A model generated the notes under the pieces. It was given only the letters and a program-made list of their open reading frames with translations. It searched no databases and was not told the DNA's origin. Shown in pieces: positions 38,331-38,461 of a DNA stretch of 38,461 bases (position 1 is its first letter; the number at the start of each line of letters is the position of its first letter). The position numbers were made by a program, and so were the translations under genes. The stretch is from an uncultured Kiritimatiellota bacterium (GTDB lineage Bacteria > Verrucomicrobiota > Kiritimatiellia > RFP12 > UBA1067). Location of the stretch: positions 1 through 38,461 of the forward strand of contig CAKUGW010000014.1 of NCBI GenBank assembly GCA_934654805.1, given 5' to 3'.

Positions 38331-38339
38331 AGTATACCA
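38331..38339 (-). promoter_or_regulatory. Promoter of the GT2-GT87 operon
   Basis: Minus strand TGG-TATACT (-10 at 38331-38336); no good -35. Start near 38324, so GT2 would have a leader of about 120 nt holding the small ORF. The remaining 38340-38461 shows nothing recognisable. Confidence 0.6.
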
Positions 38340-38461
38340 TATTCACGGCTCATGCACCTGTTGGGCAAGGCGTTTTCCTCTTTTTCCTGCCGCTTCCAGA
38401 GGTAAAGTTGATTTCGTTGATGGTTTACCCCCTGTAAAGATTGGCTGTTGTTGAAGGATGG

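Overview
The window is GC-rich DNA from a Gram-negative bacterium: it carries lpxA, an LptF/LptG-type permease, murF and a FadL-type outer-membrane barrel. Gene content and style (short alanyl-tRNA synthetase, RRM protein beside rpoD, scattered biosynthetic genes, glycosyltransferases, acetyl-xylan-esterase-like enzyme) would fit the Verrucomicrobiota/Kiritimatiellota part of the PVC superphylum. That placement is an inference from style, not from a marker tree.

Layout. 1-0.8 kb: a 5'-truncated UDP-glucose dehydrogenase-like fragment and an internally deleted ISL3-type transposase. 0.9-6.0 kb (minus): DRTGG protein and proB; a copper operon csoR-copA; alaS. 6.1-7.6 kb (plus): a small secreted protein and an MTA/SAH deaminase. 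7.6-11.9 kb (minus): tyrS-lptF-lpxA-murF. 12.0-15.3 kb (minus): the trp unit trpL-trpC-trpB-trpA. 15.4-18.9 kb (minus): TetR regulator, FadL porin, GT4 glycosyltransferase and rbfA. 19.0-20.7 kb (plus): a GspE/PilB ATPase. 21.1-27.3 kb (minus): esterase; ClC channel, DJ-1 protein, RRM protein, rpoD; tRNA-Ser. 27.3-30.6 kb: nagA (minus) divergent from trpB2-trpF (plus). 30.5-34.9 kb (minus): metallo-beta-lactamase-fold hydrolase, membrane TPR protein, obg. 35.0-36.3 kb (plus): tRNA-Asn followed at once by a BaiN-like flavoprotein. 36.2-38.2 kb (minus): GT87 and GT2 glycosyltransferases.

Regulation is unusually legible. Most transcription units begin with an extended -10 box (TGN-TATAAT or a near match). 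The clearest promoters add a TTG-type -35 box 17-18 bp upstream. The window also encodes the housekeeping sigma factor, whose region 3.0 keeps the HMIE residues expected to read TGN. Several promoters lie so close to the start codon (tyrS, tetR, rbfA, obg, an sORF before the GT2 gene) that the mRNAs should be leaderless or nearly so.

The most striking element is a complete tryptophan attenuator before trpC: promoter, a 24-residue leader peptide with three consecutive Trp codons, a possible antiterminator pairing, and an intrinsic terminator. Other points of note are a copper-type ATPase that lacks its nucleotide-binding domain, a TyrRS whose HIGH motif reads QAGN, a membrane-anchored RRM protein, an expressed-looking transposase derivative without its catalytic core, and intergenic spacers made of short tandem repeats, including 19 units of an 8-bp repeat that supply the trpC stop codon.
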